A stretch of 64,000 nucleotides of DNA. Origin: Gordionus sp. m RMFG-2023 (lineage: Eukaryota; Nematomorpha; Gordioida; Chordodea; Parachordodidae). The stretch spans positions 53,214,569 to 53,278,568 of the forward strand of contig NC_088776.1 of the NCBI RefSeq assembly GCF_954871325.1, given 5' to 3'. The notes under the pieces were generated by a model. The model was not told the origin of the DNA. It did not search any database and saw nothing but the letters and a program-made list of their open reading frames with translations. The translations under genes and the position numbers were made by a program. Numbering within the stretch: position 1 is the first letter of the stretch; each line of letters opens with the position of its first letter. Below are positions 47,529-58,589 of the stretch, one piece after another.

Positions 47529-49224
47529 TTACCAAGTAGGACTTAACAATTTCAATTTATTTTTGAAAGGATAAGATCAATTTTTTAATTAATTTGTAAG
47601 CCCTAACTCTTTATATTTACAGTCCTAACTCGGTTTGATAAACATATGATTAATAAATTTAATAAAATAATAATCACTAATTGATTTGTCGTAACTTTAT
47701 TATACATTATTTTTAAATAAAAAAAAATAAACATTATTTTCTAATTTTTTAAGCACTATCTCTAATTTATTATAAATCAGGCCCCAGCTTCATACCGAAG
47801 TGTTATCAATTTTTTAATCAATGTGTTAATATTATTTCTGATGTACAAAAAATTGATTTTCCACATATATTGAATTTTAATATTTTAATTAAAAAGTTGA
47901 AGAAATTGCTCCATGTAAGAATATCTGTTTTATTTATTTTTATTAAGTTGTCCAAATAAATATTCATTTCTTCATGATCGGATTAAAAATTAAATTGCCC
48001 AAATGATAATAATTGTTAAAATATTAAACTTGAAACTTTAAGTTTAAAAAATGAATTGATAAGAAAAATGTTGGTAACACTCAGAATAAGTACTTAATTG
48101 CTAAGAAATTTTTCAAGCATCTATGTTGGCCCTTTAGGTTTATTATTAATAAAAATAGTTACTATGGCTTATTTTCATTTTTTTTATAAAACAAAATATG
48201 TTCCTCCTCTTGACAGAATAACTCTAGGCTGTAAACTAGAGTGATTATTAACTTTTTAGGTCAATATAACTTTTATTTAATATAACCATGTCCAAATTTT
48301 AAAAATATTGTCATGCCCCGTACTCTTTCCATCACACAGATCCGAATATTAAGAATGATGATTAACAGGCAATTTTTATTCCTTTTAAAATCTACCGCAA
48401 GATATTTTGTTTAAATAATTTTTTTTTTAAAAATCTGACTTTCCTCATAATTATAATGATGTGGATACTTAAATGCTGCAGAGAATCCAATATATTTGCT
48501 TTATTACCTTTATCATTGTCAAGATAATTTTTTAGAAATGTTTTTAACACCCTTTCCCCACATGGCAAATCAAAGGAACTAGAGTGATGAATCATTTTAA
48601 TATTCTTTTATTTATATTGATGCCCTTGTTGTAATACTTTTTTTAAAAGAAATTTAACCCCCCCCCCCTCCCCCATCCCCTTTAATCTAATCTTGTAAAA
48701 TTTTTGATTAAATATAACTGACTCAGCTACTATTTGATACCATATCTATAAATGTTTTTAGAAAAATTTTTTAACATTCCTACCTCTATGAGATTCAAGG
48801 AGTTGGAATGGTAATGATTAACTTAATAACATCTAAATATTTTAATTTGTTCTCATTAGATACCGTTGTTGACATATTTGTTTAAAATCTCAATAAGAAT
48901 TCCTAGCTTTAGGTATTTTTAGTTCTGAGCAATTAAGGAAATTCTGAAAGTTTCAGTTTTTTCTGAACGAAATAATGTGTCTTTTATAAAAATAAAATAT
49001 CACTATTATACTTTATTTAAAAAATTATAAAATTCAAAGAAGAATAAGATAGAAAAAAAGATAAAACAAAAGAAATAAATGACAGGAGAGAATAGAAATT
49101 AAGAAAGTACAAAATTATTTCCTATTGATATTAGAAAGTTTTTGGCAAAATGTTATTCGAGAATTTAAAAAATTTGGAATAATTTTTATTAATAAAATTA
49201 AATAATTTTATAATTTTTTTAAAG
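47529..49224. other. Non-coding stretch leading into the microexon region
   Basis: Contains a C-run at 48658-48672, in a position like those at 52780 and 61305 upstream of other microexons, and a purine-rich tract at 49040-49110. No larger exon was recognised. Confidence 0.45.
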
Positions 49225-49242
49225 TAGTGGAAGCGGACCCCG
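49225..49242 (+). CDS. Putative microexon a (18 nt)
   Basis: TTTTTTTAAAG precedes and GTAAGAATATG follows the core. With the G left by the preceding exon it encodes V-V-E-A-D-P and ends with G for the next codon, so the frame passes through unchanged (phase 1 to phase 1). The flanks resemble those of microexon d (AATTAAATAATTTTATAATT upstream). This is the first unit of the array as seen from the left. The function of the encoded protein is unknown. Confidence 0.5.
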
Positions 49243-49296
49243 GTAAGAATATGATTTTTGATAAAAAAATAAAATTTTATAATTTTTGTTAACAAG

Positions 49297-49316
49297 TAAT
49301 AGGAGATGCTGCCGCT
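49297..49316 (+). CDS. Putative microexon b, probably decayed
   Basis: GTTAACAAG precedes a core encoding V-I-G-D-A-A. The sequence after it (TAAGCATATTTG) corresponds to the donor side of microexon c (GTAAGAATATG), but the GT is lost by a small deletion at the junction. It lies only 54 bases after microexon a and is probably not spliced now. Confidence 0.4.
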
Positions 49317-49339
49317 AAGCATATTTGTTTTATGAAAAT

Positions 49340-49660
49340 ACACTTCAAACTTATTTATAAAAAAAATAAATTCGCGCCAAAACTCACCATGAACAGGTCC
49401 TTATTCTCCTGCTTGTTCGGTGTCCATTCATTTGATTTTAATATATTAGAGTTTCTGCAAAGTCAACCCTCTTCGGACGGTTGGAAGATTTCAACTCAAA
49501 TTTTCAGAGATTTGAGAGGCTTTGCCTGTATTTTATATGGCCCGGCCCAAATATTATACACGAATGTTCACGTCGATCCGTTAAAATTTTTATGGCCGGG
49601 CTTTCGGACAGGCAAATCATGATTCGCATCTCTAACATTTCCATATATTTAACATATTAT
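49340..49660. mobile_element. GC-rich GGCCCGGCC segment, probable element end
   Basis: Markedly richer in G+C than both flanks. TATGGCCCGGCCCAAATA and TATGGCCGGGCTTTCGG lie in inverted orientation near 49537 and 49590. The right edge on the other strand reads TTAGAGATGCGAATCATGAT, the kind of TAGAG start seen in hAT elements. The plus strand is open for 96 codons (49332-49622), but no family was recognised. Probably part of the same decayed element as the next entry. Confidence 0.4.
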
Positions 49661-49662
49661 GT

Positions 49663-50330
49663 TCAGTTATTTTGAAGGATTCTTGCATCAATATCTCCTC
49701 TATAATCTTTTAATTCATGATTTTTAAGATGGTTTAGCATCTGCGAAATGGAATCCTGATCAAGCGGAATACCATATTTGTTGCTTAAATTTAAGTTGTA
49801 GCCAAGCTTTATTTCTGTATTATTAATAAAAATTGTATTAGCATATTCAATTTGCATTTTATAGTTTTGGTGAGTGGTTCTCTTTTGACTCTTTATATTA
49901 TAATTCCAAAAAATCATTCACATTTATTTCAAAAATATTAAAGAGTTTTAATACCTTTTCTAACTTTTTTTTTACCTTTCACATCACGGTGATATTATTT
50001 CTTTGATTGGGCAAAATATTTGGTTTTAATTCCAGCAATTTATTAGGTAAAGATACTTGTACTGCTTATAAAATTGGATTCTTATTGTTATAATTTAAAT
50101 ACTTCATAAAATAATCTCTATCAAACTAATATCAGCCATTTACAAGAATTTATAAAATCATTATTAAAAGTTTGACGATTCCTGAATAATTTTACCTTTC
50201 TATTTAAAATTTATTTTTAAAGTTTTGCGAACAAGACTATTTTGCTTCTAATATCAGATTAAAAACCTTGCAAACATTTAACAACATGTTTGCGCTAACC
50301 GGCATAAAACGTGACCAGCCTAGGGCTGAA
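49663..50330 (-). pseudogene. Decayed unidentified coding relic
   Basis: The minus strand has one clean open stretch (49917-49663) with MQIEYANTIFINNTEIKLG and GIPLDQDSISQMLNHLKNHE, which looks like real protein. Further upstream (50300-49920) shorter open pieces such as LPNKLLELKPNILPNQRNN lie in other frames. It is probably a broken transposon gene sitting between microexons b and c. Family unknown. Confidence 0.4.
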
Positions 50331-50732
50331 GCAAGTTATAAATAAAAAAAATTTCTCAGTACAGGTTTATAAGAAGATTTAATTATCTACAGCAAGATTC
50401 ACTTTTGACAATTAGCTTGCTGGAATATATTTTAGAATTTGTAGAATGCCTCTACCTATATATTCAGAAAATTTTGTGAACATTTGAAACATTTTTCATA
50501 ACAATTTTTTTCATTTTTAAAATTAATTAAAGTTATTAATATAAAATTAAATTTAAGTAAATATATATTTTACACATGTTTGAATACATTTCAAGAAATA
50601 CTTTTCAAAATAAGAATAACTTAATCATAATTTCAAAATATTTTTAGTGAAGACACATTAACCCTAGCATTTTTGGACAGTTGAAATACATATTTCTTAG
50701 ATTTATAATTTATACAAGTTTTTATTAACAAG

Positions 50733-50753
50733 TGGTGGAAGATATTGCGCCAG
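50733..50753 (+). CDS. Putative microexon c (21 nt)
   Basis: TTTTTATTAACAAG precedes the core and GTAAGAATATG follows, a near-consensus donor. It encodes V-V-E-D-I-A-P with phase 1 at both ends. The surrounding 300 bases are duplicated around microexon i (62710): both have ATTTATACAAG(A)TTTTATTAACAAG upstream. This is one of the best-preserved units. Confidence 0.55.
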
Positions 50754-51687
50754 GTAAGAATATGTTTGATGAAAAACATAATATTTTAATTAAGATAGAT
50801 ACTCTTAACTAATGATATTTTGTTATTGAGCTAGGATAGTTTTAAATATAAGCAGTGATTAAGAATTTCGAGTAAATAAGAATAGAAGTCATTAAAAATA
50901 AAGTAAATCTATTTTTTTTAATCTTATTAGACATTCAATTGGCCTATTATCAATTTCGTCATTTATCTTTTCAAAGGTCATAATGAAAGTCGACGTTTTA
51001 AATCGGAAATTAGGACAAAATTATATGAGAATATTGAAATTTATTACGAAGATTCAATAAAAATATAATTATTTTAATGCTGAATTTATTTTAATTTTTT
51101 TATGCCAAGGATAATAATATACCAAATTTATCTTTATGCACATGTCTAACAATTCATAAATAATGGCAGTTGTAACAAAAGGTTTAATGAAAATTTGTTT
51201 TTAATTACTAATTTGTCATTGTTGCATGAAACTAGCAAAACATATCAATTAATTATTGCTTGTAAAGCTTAGAAATTTTATTTTAGTTTACCTTAGCGTC
51301 TACATCTTTTAGGGTGCCCTCTCATTCTTTTTAATACGTTAATTTAGTCATTTTCCACCTTCATTAAAGTTTTAAGTCATTTTTTAGTTATTATTTTAAT
51401 AATAATCTTTCCACCTACAATCATATTTTTTTAATCAACTTTGTACTATTGCTACTATTTTTGGAGATATTATATTTAAAAGATATATTTATAGATCTTA
51501 TATTTGTATAATTATGAAATTATTGAATATTATTTTAAAGTAATTAGCAATTACTATAAAATAATTTTTTTAGGTAATTGAAAATAGTATTAAATTCTTC
51601 TTTTAAGTGTCCAACTCTTTTTCAGAATTTAAAATATGGATATTAAGTAAAATTAAATAATTTTATAATTTATTTTTTTAAAACAAG

Positions 51688-51708
51688 TGATAGAAGAAGT
51701 TGTTCCAG
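51688..51708 (+). CDS. Putative microexon d (21 nt)
   Basis: TTTTTTTAAAACAAG precedes and GTAAAAATATTT follows. It encodes V-I-E-E-V-V-P, phase 1 at both ends. Upstream sequence (AAATTAAATAATTTTATAAT) matches that before microexon a. Its counterpart in unit B (around 60500) was not found, so it was lost there or gained here. Confidence 0.55.
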
Positions 51709-52115
51709 GTAAAAATATTTATTATAAAAAAATAAAATTATATCTTAATGAAATTCTGAGGCGTAAATTTAAAGGGTCATCAAAATTATATTGGATCATC
51801 GGTTTTATATAGGTCTTAAAAAAATATAGGTAATATAATTTTAAAAAATAATAAAAAATAGCTATACAAAAATAATTGTTACTTTTTGTATGAATGATAT
51901 AAGTATAATAAAATTTCTGAAAATAGATAAATTTTTATATAGTTAAATATTATTAAATTTTTTTCTAATATTGAAATATATTTGATAAATTTCGAATAAA
52001 AATGAATCTACGTAATTCAATGATGATACCATTGATTTAATATAAATGGTTTTTAGTTTTTTAAAGGTGTTAAATTTTATTTATACCTCTAAGATTATAA
52101 CTGCATTTAAAAAGT

Positions 52116-52197
52116 TAAAATTTTTTATTGTTATTTTACTTTAATGCAGTCAATCGTAAAATTTTTTATTGTTATTTTACTTTAATGCAGTCAATCG
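52116..52197. repeat. Exact two-unit direct repeat, period 41
   Basis: TAAAATTTTTTATTGTTATT through GCAGTCAATCG occurs twice in a row (52116-52156 and 52157-52197) with no difference. A very recent duplication inside a presumed intron. Confidence 0.95.
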
Positions 52198-52780
52198 TTT
52201 AAAACAATTTGTTTAATTAACTATATTAAATTGATATATTTTAGATAGAAGAAATAATATTATTATTTATATATAAAGAAAAATAAAATTTATGAAAAGG
52301 ATGATTGTAAAAATGCAACATTTAAAGTTGTCAAATTTTATGTATACCATTTCTTATAGAATTATTGAAATGTATAGTAAATGATTGATAAAATATTAAA
52401 ATATAACCTTAAAATACAAAGTTAACTCATAAGATAATCTTAACAAGTCGATTTATCCAATTCCAGGAGAAAGATTCTTAATCAAGAATATTTTTTAGAG
52501 GAGTTATAACATTCAAAATGCAATTTTATCCCAGTTTCATCTAACCAAAAATTTAGTTTTAAAAATATGATCTCACACATCTTTAAAAAATATTTATGAA
52601 CCCCCGACTTAGATTCGCCAATTACTATGATGGTTAAATATCTGGCAAAAGATAATTCAATTATTTTTTATCTGATGTTTGTATCCAAACAATTGGTTAT
52701 GAAGTTATTTTAATATTATGTCAGCCCCCAAAGATCTGCCTATTTAGATTATAATCAACATAGTATCTAAGCCATCTCCC

Positions 52781-52796
52781 CCCCCCCCTCCCACCA
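52781..52796. repeat. C-run upstream of microexon e
   Basis: A run of about ten C followed by TCCCACC, 470 bases before microexon e. The duplicate in unit B is at 61305-61320. On the minus strand it is a G-run. Confidence 0.85.
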
Positions 52797-53261
52797 ATTT
52801 TTAATCAAGTTAATACTTCTCATATCCAAAAAATGATGATTGTTTTTATATAGAATATCCTCCTTCTTTATATCTAGACTTCTTCTCTAAGAGAGGACGG
52901 TTGGCCTTTATTCCGATAGATCGTTTGATTAGCCTTCAATTGATTCTCTATATAAGACATTCTTACTTTCGTAAGGTAAATAAAAGATAACTCATAAAAT
53001 ATGTAAGTAAAATAATAATAACTTAATTTCTTAAATAAGAAAACCTAGTATCCATTAAAAATTCAAGAGTTTTGATCTCCTTAAGAAACATGACATATAA
53101 AAAATAAATAAAAGAGAAGAAAGATAAAAATGATAAAAAGAAAGAAAAGGAATAAAATTATTAATGGTTATACTTATAATATCATTATCGTTTTTAAGTT
53201 ACCTCCAATTTATAAAATATAATTAATTAATAATTTACAATCTACAAATCTTCTTTTTAAG

Positions 53262-53282
53262 CGATAGAAGGACTAGCCCCAG
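53262..53282 (+). CDS. Putative microexon e (21 nt), donor lost
   Basis: CTTCTTTTTAAG is a fair acceptor. The core encodes A-I-E-G-L-A-P in the shared phase. The next bases are GGAATGAACA where the unit-B partner g has GTAGTACATA, so the donor GT is GG here. Probably no longer spliced at this position. Confidence 0.42.
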
Positions 53283-53900
53283 GGAATGAACATTTCATTT
53301 ACATATATTAATATTAAAAATAAACAAATTATTATATATAAAAAAAATATATAAAGTATTCACAATTTTAAAAATATAATAACAATACATGATTAAAAAT
53401 AGTGTAAGAATAATATTAAGATTTAACAGAAAACATATGGGAAAATGACAAATGAAACTTCATTTGAACTGATAAATATCAAGTATATTTCCTGTAAAGA
53501 GCTTAATTTAGGCTTCTAGAACGAAGAAGAGCCGAAATCTTCAGGCAAGCCATATAAAACCGGAGTAAAAAGTATATTATGAGATAGATATTTATTTATT
53601 TTCCTGAACATTATTATAAGGTTGCTATTGATTATTAGTGTAATAATTTTTACGAAGGAATAAACCCTTTCCAAATCATTTATTGCAGTATCTGTCTATT
53701 CGCGATCGACGAGAGAAAGGTTAGTTGTCATTTAGAGAATTGGATATTCAGCTGAAATGACTGATTTAAAACTGTTTGTGATGCTACAGCAACGAGCTAC
53801 ACTTAAACAATTCAATAATAAACCATTAAATATTAATATTTTATTTTATTTCAGATTTTAAAATAGAATGAATTACAAATTATTATGTTATAATATTAAG

Positions 53901-53921
53901 ATGTAGAAGAAGCTGCTGCAG
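53901..53921 (+). CDS. Putative microexon f (21 nt)
   Basis: TTATAATATTAAG precedes and GTAAATAATATTGG follows. It encodes D-V-E-E-A-A-A, phase 1 at both ends. The unit-B partner is h (62357); the cores differ at two bases and the flanks are clearly homologous. Confidence 0.55.
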
Positions 53922-54478
53922 GTAAATAATATTGGTTCCATAAAAATATTTTGTAGATATTAATTAAAAAAATATATATATAATAAACAAATGATGAGAA
54001 AAAAGAAATATAAAAATAGATAAAAAGTTTTGATCTAATATTTAAAAATCAGAAACTTAGAGGAAAATATTTCTTGAATGAAATGCCTCGGGATTAATAG
54101 AATTATGGAATGAGAAATAGCATATTTTGGAAACATTACCAACAGTTCGATATGATTTTATTAGAGTTAAATGATATAAGCTTCAATATATTTTCTTCAT
54201 CAAATTAACAATGAGCATATTGACATATATTTTAGAATTAGTATAATATATAATATATATACCCTTAAAATTTAGAAAATTTTATTATAAAAATTTAAAC
54301 CATTTTTAATTTGCAATAATTTTTTTTTAATTTTAAAATGACTAAAAGGTTCTTAGAATGAATAAATTAAATTTAAAGGGTAGATATGTATTCTACACAT
54401 GTTTGAATACATTTCTAGTTAAATCTTACTTTTCAGGTTATAACGTACTAAGTAATTTAATTAGTTAAAAGCACTGTG

Positions 54479-55975
54479 CAGAGACCTTTGGTTGCAAAGA
54501 GCAAAAAAATAATTTGGTGGCCCGTCAAAAAAGCACAATTTACTAATTTATTGATAAATTTTCCCAATGTGGTTAACTAAAAACATATACACTTTAATAA
54601 ATTTTTAAATGAGTAACGCACATAAAAAATAAATATAATTATAAATTAAAATATTACGATTTTATTTATCTTCTTATTTTTTTTATTTTTAATAGAGGTT
54701 ATTATGTCAGTATAATCTAAGATGAAGAGCTATATTTTCTATTAAAATTTAAGAGCGATTAACAAGTTGGTTCTGATCCATACAGGATTGTAGGTAAGTT
54801 TATATTAATTTGAGCTTTGAGAAACTATCTTCTGCGAATGCTACCATAATTGGAATGGTTAATCCTTAATACAGATATAGGTAAGGCTTCATTTTACCTT
54901 TGTTTAATATAGTCACTAAAGTTGTAGGATTATTATTCTAAAGTATTATGTTAATAAAACATTTAATTGACACCATTTTCATTTAGCTTTCATTCAGGCT
55001 CATTTATTAATTCTAGCATATTGAATAAGAATTCAAAATGTGCTGGAAATGAATTTCACGCTTTAGTAATTGAAAAATTTAATCTCATATTATTTTAGAG
55101 GATCATGTATAAGTGTTGTTATCTCATACAAAATTATTTTTGATCCGCCTATGAACTGATATTATTAAAGGAAAGCATGTCTATACTCATTTAAAATTCG
55201 TGTGCAAGCTATGAAAGCCGTTTTCCTTAAAGCAATCTAAAAAATCTTGCGTAGTTTTTATATGTGTATAGCACTTACTAATTCATTATTACTTTGCATT
55301 ACCTTACTTACTAAATTTACCTGGATATATAAAACCAGATGACAAGAGTTACCAAAAATGCGATGTTTTTATTCTTTAGCCAATGAAATAGCTTCTATGT
55401 GGCATTTGGGGTCATTAGTTTTTCAGATACATCTATCAGTGCAGCGTAAATATCACTAACCTAAAATACAATGACTTTTACACTCTCCACCCTTCAATAC
55501 CATAGCGTATCAGATATTTTATGGTAAAATTATTTATATTATCCTTCAAAATTTTCCATCGCTTAGTTAAATAGAAAAGAGAATATGTATTTGATAACGC
55601 AAATGATTTAGCGACTAAGGAAGACTGGTCATGTCACTAAGTACCAGATTTAAGCTGTGGCAACCACAAGGCATAAAATGCGCTCCGATTAATTTGTAAT
55701 ATTTATGCTTAAATCTAAAATACTCTCTTCGATTCATCGTAGTCCACGACAATTTTTTATCTTTTATCCTAATTTTTTCGATAATAAAATTGCTTCTGCC
55801 TCGACTTGGCCAGTAATAGAATAAACCTAAAAATTTTCCATTTCCATTTTTCTTGATGGTTGAGTTTTTCTATGCTTCCTCGAAAAGGTTAATTTTTTTG
55901 GCTTTAAAATTGAATGATATAATTATATCCAAAACTGCACGCCATCTCTTTTTGTTGTAGGTCATTCCATATCAA
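54479..55975 (-). pseudogene. ZMYM1/TTF-type hAT transposase relic in unit A
   Basis: On the minus strand, from high to low coordinates, the typical order of this hAT branch can be read through many breaks: KRWRAVLDIIISFN and NGKFLGLFYYW (about 55970-55800), AHFMPCGGHSLNLVL (about 55690-55640), IYAALIDVSEKL (about 55440), FLVTLVIWFYIS (about 55350), and the C-terminal FSKLKLIKTYL-like region with HNNLY (54850-54690). The left end, CAGAGACCTTTGGTTGCAAA with GTGGCCC further in, looks like its terminal repeat. No right end was found. A second copy lies at 62815-64000. Confidence 0.75.
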
Positions 55976-56582
55976 ATCAATCACTTTACAACCCGTCCAT
56001 CTCAGATTTTGCAATACAAAAATTTGGTATATTAGTTAATAAAGATTTGCGATTGACGAATCTAAAATATTAGCCCTTTAACTTTACTAGAACCGGAGAT
56101 ATAAGGTCTCAAAGTGGCTCTGCTTGATCATTTTTAGGAAAAAATGATTTTTCAAAATTGGGATAACTTTAATATTAGATGCACTATATATATATATCTA
56201 TCATGGCTCATTTTATAGCCCTAAGTAAACTCATCCACCTGTATGAAATTAATTTTTAATATATAAATTTTTTAATTGTGGTCAAAAATTTGTAATTAAT
56301 TTTTTAAATGTTAGTATAAATTTTTTTTCCCAAATTTCAGATATTTTGTAAAGAGTACCAAGAATTGTATACATAAAAAAAATTTTCAGATTGATAAAAT
56401 AAAACTTAAGTAGAAAAAGTTCTTAAAATATAAAATCCGCTAGATGGCATTAATAATTTTAACTAGCCTAAAACTTAATTTTTGAAAATATAAAATCTAC
56501 CTTTTTTTATATTCCATAATGTATTTGTTGAATAAAATCCCTTCCGGTATTTAAAATATTCAATTACTTACTTTAACTAATT
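55976..56582. other. Unassigned stretch starting with a conserved-looking motif
   Basis: GGTCATTCCATATCAAATC, then CTTTACAACCCGTCCATCTC and AACCGGAGATATAAGG (55962-56112), is GC-richer than the rest and has the look of a dispersed repeat, but no ends were found. The remainder is A+T-rich and empty. Confidence 0.4.
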
Positions 56583-57250
56583 TCAGAGTCCAACACCTTT
56601 GCCTTCATTTTCAATCACTGCCATTCTCACATTAATGGCACCCGATACTTTTCCCCTCTGCGGGAACCCTCCTATATTATTGACATTTGCCACATTACAA
56701 TTTTCCTTAATATTCCCAAATCTGCAACATCCAGCGCATCTTACTCTGTCACGCTTACTGGGACAAAGTGGCCAACTTAAAAAATTTAATATCCCGACAC
56801 CAACACCTTTGCCTTCATTTTCAATCTCTGCCATTCTCACATTAATGGCACCCGATACTTTTCCCCTCTGCCGGAACCCTCCTATAGTGACATTTGCCAC
56901 ATTACAATTTTCCTTATTATGCCCAAATCTGCAACATCCAGCGCATCCTAATCTCTCACGCTTACTGGGACAAAACGTTAATAACCCGACACTTATCGCC
57001 ATGTGCCCTTTTTCACCACATTTAAAACAAATATTATCTCTATTCCTCGAACCTTCCGTTTTAAATAACCATGTCAACTTTCTACGACCTTATATATCTT
57101 CATTCTTTCATCTTTACTCCTATTTCTATCCTCTCTCAATTTCAAACCGTCATTATATGCCCATCCCTTCAACATCTCACCTGCACATGTAACCACGTTA
57201 CCCTTCCATAACTATCTTCCTCTACCCTTCTTAACAACGTTTGCCTCCGT
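56583..57250 (-). pseudogene. Zinc-knuckle (CCHC) Gag-like fossil with internal duplication
   Basis: A relatively GC-rich stretch open on the minus strand for 164 codons. It contains a CCHC zinc-knuckle pattern (CAGCCRFGHNKENC) and a second knuckle-like CFKCGEKGHMA. Such knuckles occur in the Gag proteins of LTR-type retroelements and in some LINE first proteins, so it is recorded as an old, broken fragment of one of these. No reverse transcriptase, integrase or end repeats were recognised beside it. About 200 bases are tandemly duplicated inside it. A host zinc-knuckle gene is a less likely alternative. Confidence 0.5.
56591..56992. repeat. Two-unit direct repeat, units of 210 and 192 bp
   Basis: CAACACCTTTGCCTTCATTT starts both units (56591 and 56801). 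The similarity runs through CTCACATTAATGGCACCCGA to the sequence ending CCCGACAC. High identity implies the duplication is younger than the element that contains it. Confidence 0.92.
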
Positions 57251-57688
57251 ATATACTCCTATTTCGGCGCTCTCTCCTGCCGAAATACAAGCTTAACCAA
57301 ATCAGCAATACCACAACCCCTTCCAGTATATAATGCTATACTTCCACATATTTAGTTAATTAAAAACCCTTTATGTAAATACAAAATATTTAATTAAAAT
57401 GATTGAAAAAAATCTTGTTTTATTTTATCCTGAAATTAATCAATCTATACCAAATATTCTAACAACAAAAAAAATCTAATTCAAATACCTATAAAAAAAT
57501 AATAATTAACTTAACTAAAAATATTTTAACTATTTGTCATAATAATAGGATATAATTAATATAATCAATACCGAAATGATGCAACAATACATAACACCTT
57601 TTTAATTACTATTAAACCCTTTTTAATTACCATTAAACACCACTGTAACCTACTTTACAATTTTTTACTATCACTTTCAATAACCCCG
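57251..57688. other. Non-coding stretch
   Basis: GC-richer up to about 57360, perhaps still part of the preceding fossil, then A+T-rich. No gene supported. Confidence 0.4.
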
Positions 57689-57865
57689 GAACTCCACCGT
57701 ATTTCCGAAAAAATATATTAATCCACAGAACCTCAGTGCCTTTAACAACAACAACCATAGTACTCCATCGTATTTCTGCAGAAAAAATATTACTCCACAG
57801 AACCCCTCTGCCTTTAACAAATATACACTTTAATACCATAACTAACTCACTGTGCCTTTAACAAA
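57689..57865. repeat. Tandem repeat, period about 71, two and a half units
   Basis: ACTCCACCGTATTTCCG (57691) and ACTCCATCGTATTTCTG (57762) start units that continue with CCACAGAACC and GTGCCTTTAACAA or CTGCCTTTAACAA. A third partial unit (TGTGCCTTTAACAA) follows at about 57850. The minus strand is open but repetitive. Confidence 0.75.
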
Positions 57866-58225
57866 CGTTGATTTTCTTTTTTATCTAAATAAATATAAAT
57901 ATAAAATTTTACTTTTTAGGTCACGGCACCAATTATTGAGTTGCGCCGTTAAGAATAAATCCGATATCGTAAAGAATACTTTTACTAAATTCAAATAAAA
58001 AAAGGAAAAAAGTAAACATATTCTGCCGAAAAACGGCTTTTTTATAGCTTATAATTCAATAAATAAAATAAATAATTCTTGAAAATAAAATAAAGTCAAA
58101 CAAATGGACTTTAACAAACCAGATTATTGTATATGATAAAAATAAAATTATATATTTTTTTGATAAATAAAGTTGATTTTTTAGTTTCATTGCACAATTG
58201 TCAAAAACTTTTTTTGGTTTTCGGT

Positions 58226-58555
58226 TCGAAATATTTTGCGCAAAACATTAAGGGGGAAGAAGTGACAATTAAAATTAAATATTATTATATCATTGTACTC
58301 AGAATTCAATTTCTTATCTACAAATGCTTATTTATCACGAAAACGTTAAAAAATACATCTAAGCTTTCTTAGATAGGAAATTTAATTTTGAGTACAGTGA
58401 TATAATAATATTTTTTTGTCGCCAAAACTTAAAAAAATACATCTAAGCATTTTTAGATAGGAAATTTAATTTTTAGTACAATGATATAATAATATTTAAA
58501 ATTACGCTTAAGATGTTAGTCTTTTCCCTCTGAATGTTCGCGAAAAAAATATTTC
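58226..58555. repeat. Foldback (inverted) repeat with one arm partly duplicated
   Basis: Left arm: GAAATATTTTGCGCAAAACATTAAGGG, shown as GAAATATTTTGCGC and AACATTAAGGG, then AAATATTATTATATCATTGT and TTCTTATCTAC. Right arm, inverted: GATAGGAAATTTAATTTT and ACAATGATATAATAATATTT, then CCCTCTGAATGTTCGCG and AAAAATATTTC. The middle part of the right arm (about 85 bases, with ACATCTAAGC) occurs twice, near 58345 and 58430. Together this can form a long imperfect hairpin, as in foldback or MITE-type DNA elements. No target duplication was identified. Confidence 0.7.
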
Positions 58556-58589
58556 ATATTATAAAATCATAACCAAATATAACATCCTC

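Larger units (their letters stand above)
50930..55975. repeat. Large duplication, unit A
   Basis: Colinear with 59730-64000 at an offset of about 8.3-8.8 kb. Matches were seen at many points: ATTCATAAATAATG (51150/59935), GGGTGCCC/GGATACCC (51312/60230), TATGATGGTTAAA with C-runs (52626/61087), AAGAGAAGAAAGATAAAA (53111/61656), microexons e/g and f/h, and the ZMYM-type hAT (54479/62815). Many small gaps and substitutions separate the units, so the event is not recent. The borders are approximate. Confidence 0.8.

Noticed and set aside
56599-57192. 197-codon plus-strand frame
   Set aside because: It mirrors the minus-strand zinc-knuckle frame, which holds real motifs. Its length comes from the GC-rich duplicated sequence.
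57633-57839. 68-codon minus-strand frame with repeated VLW motif
   Set aside because: The repetition follows from the 71-base tandem repeat beneath it; nothing else supports a gene.
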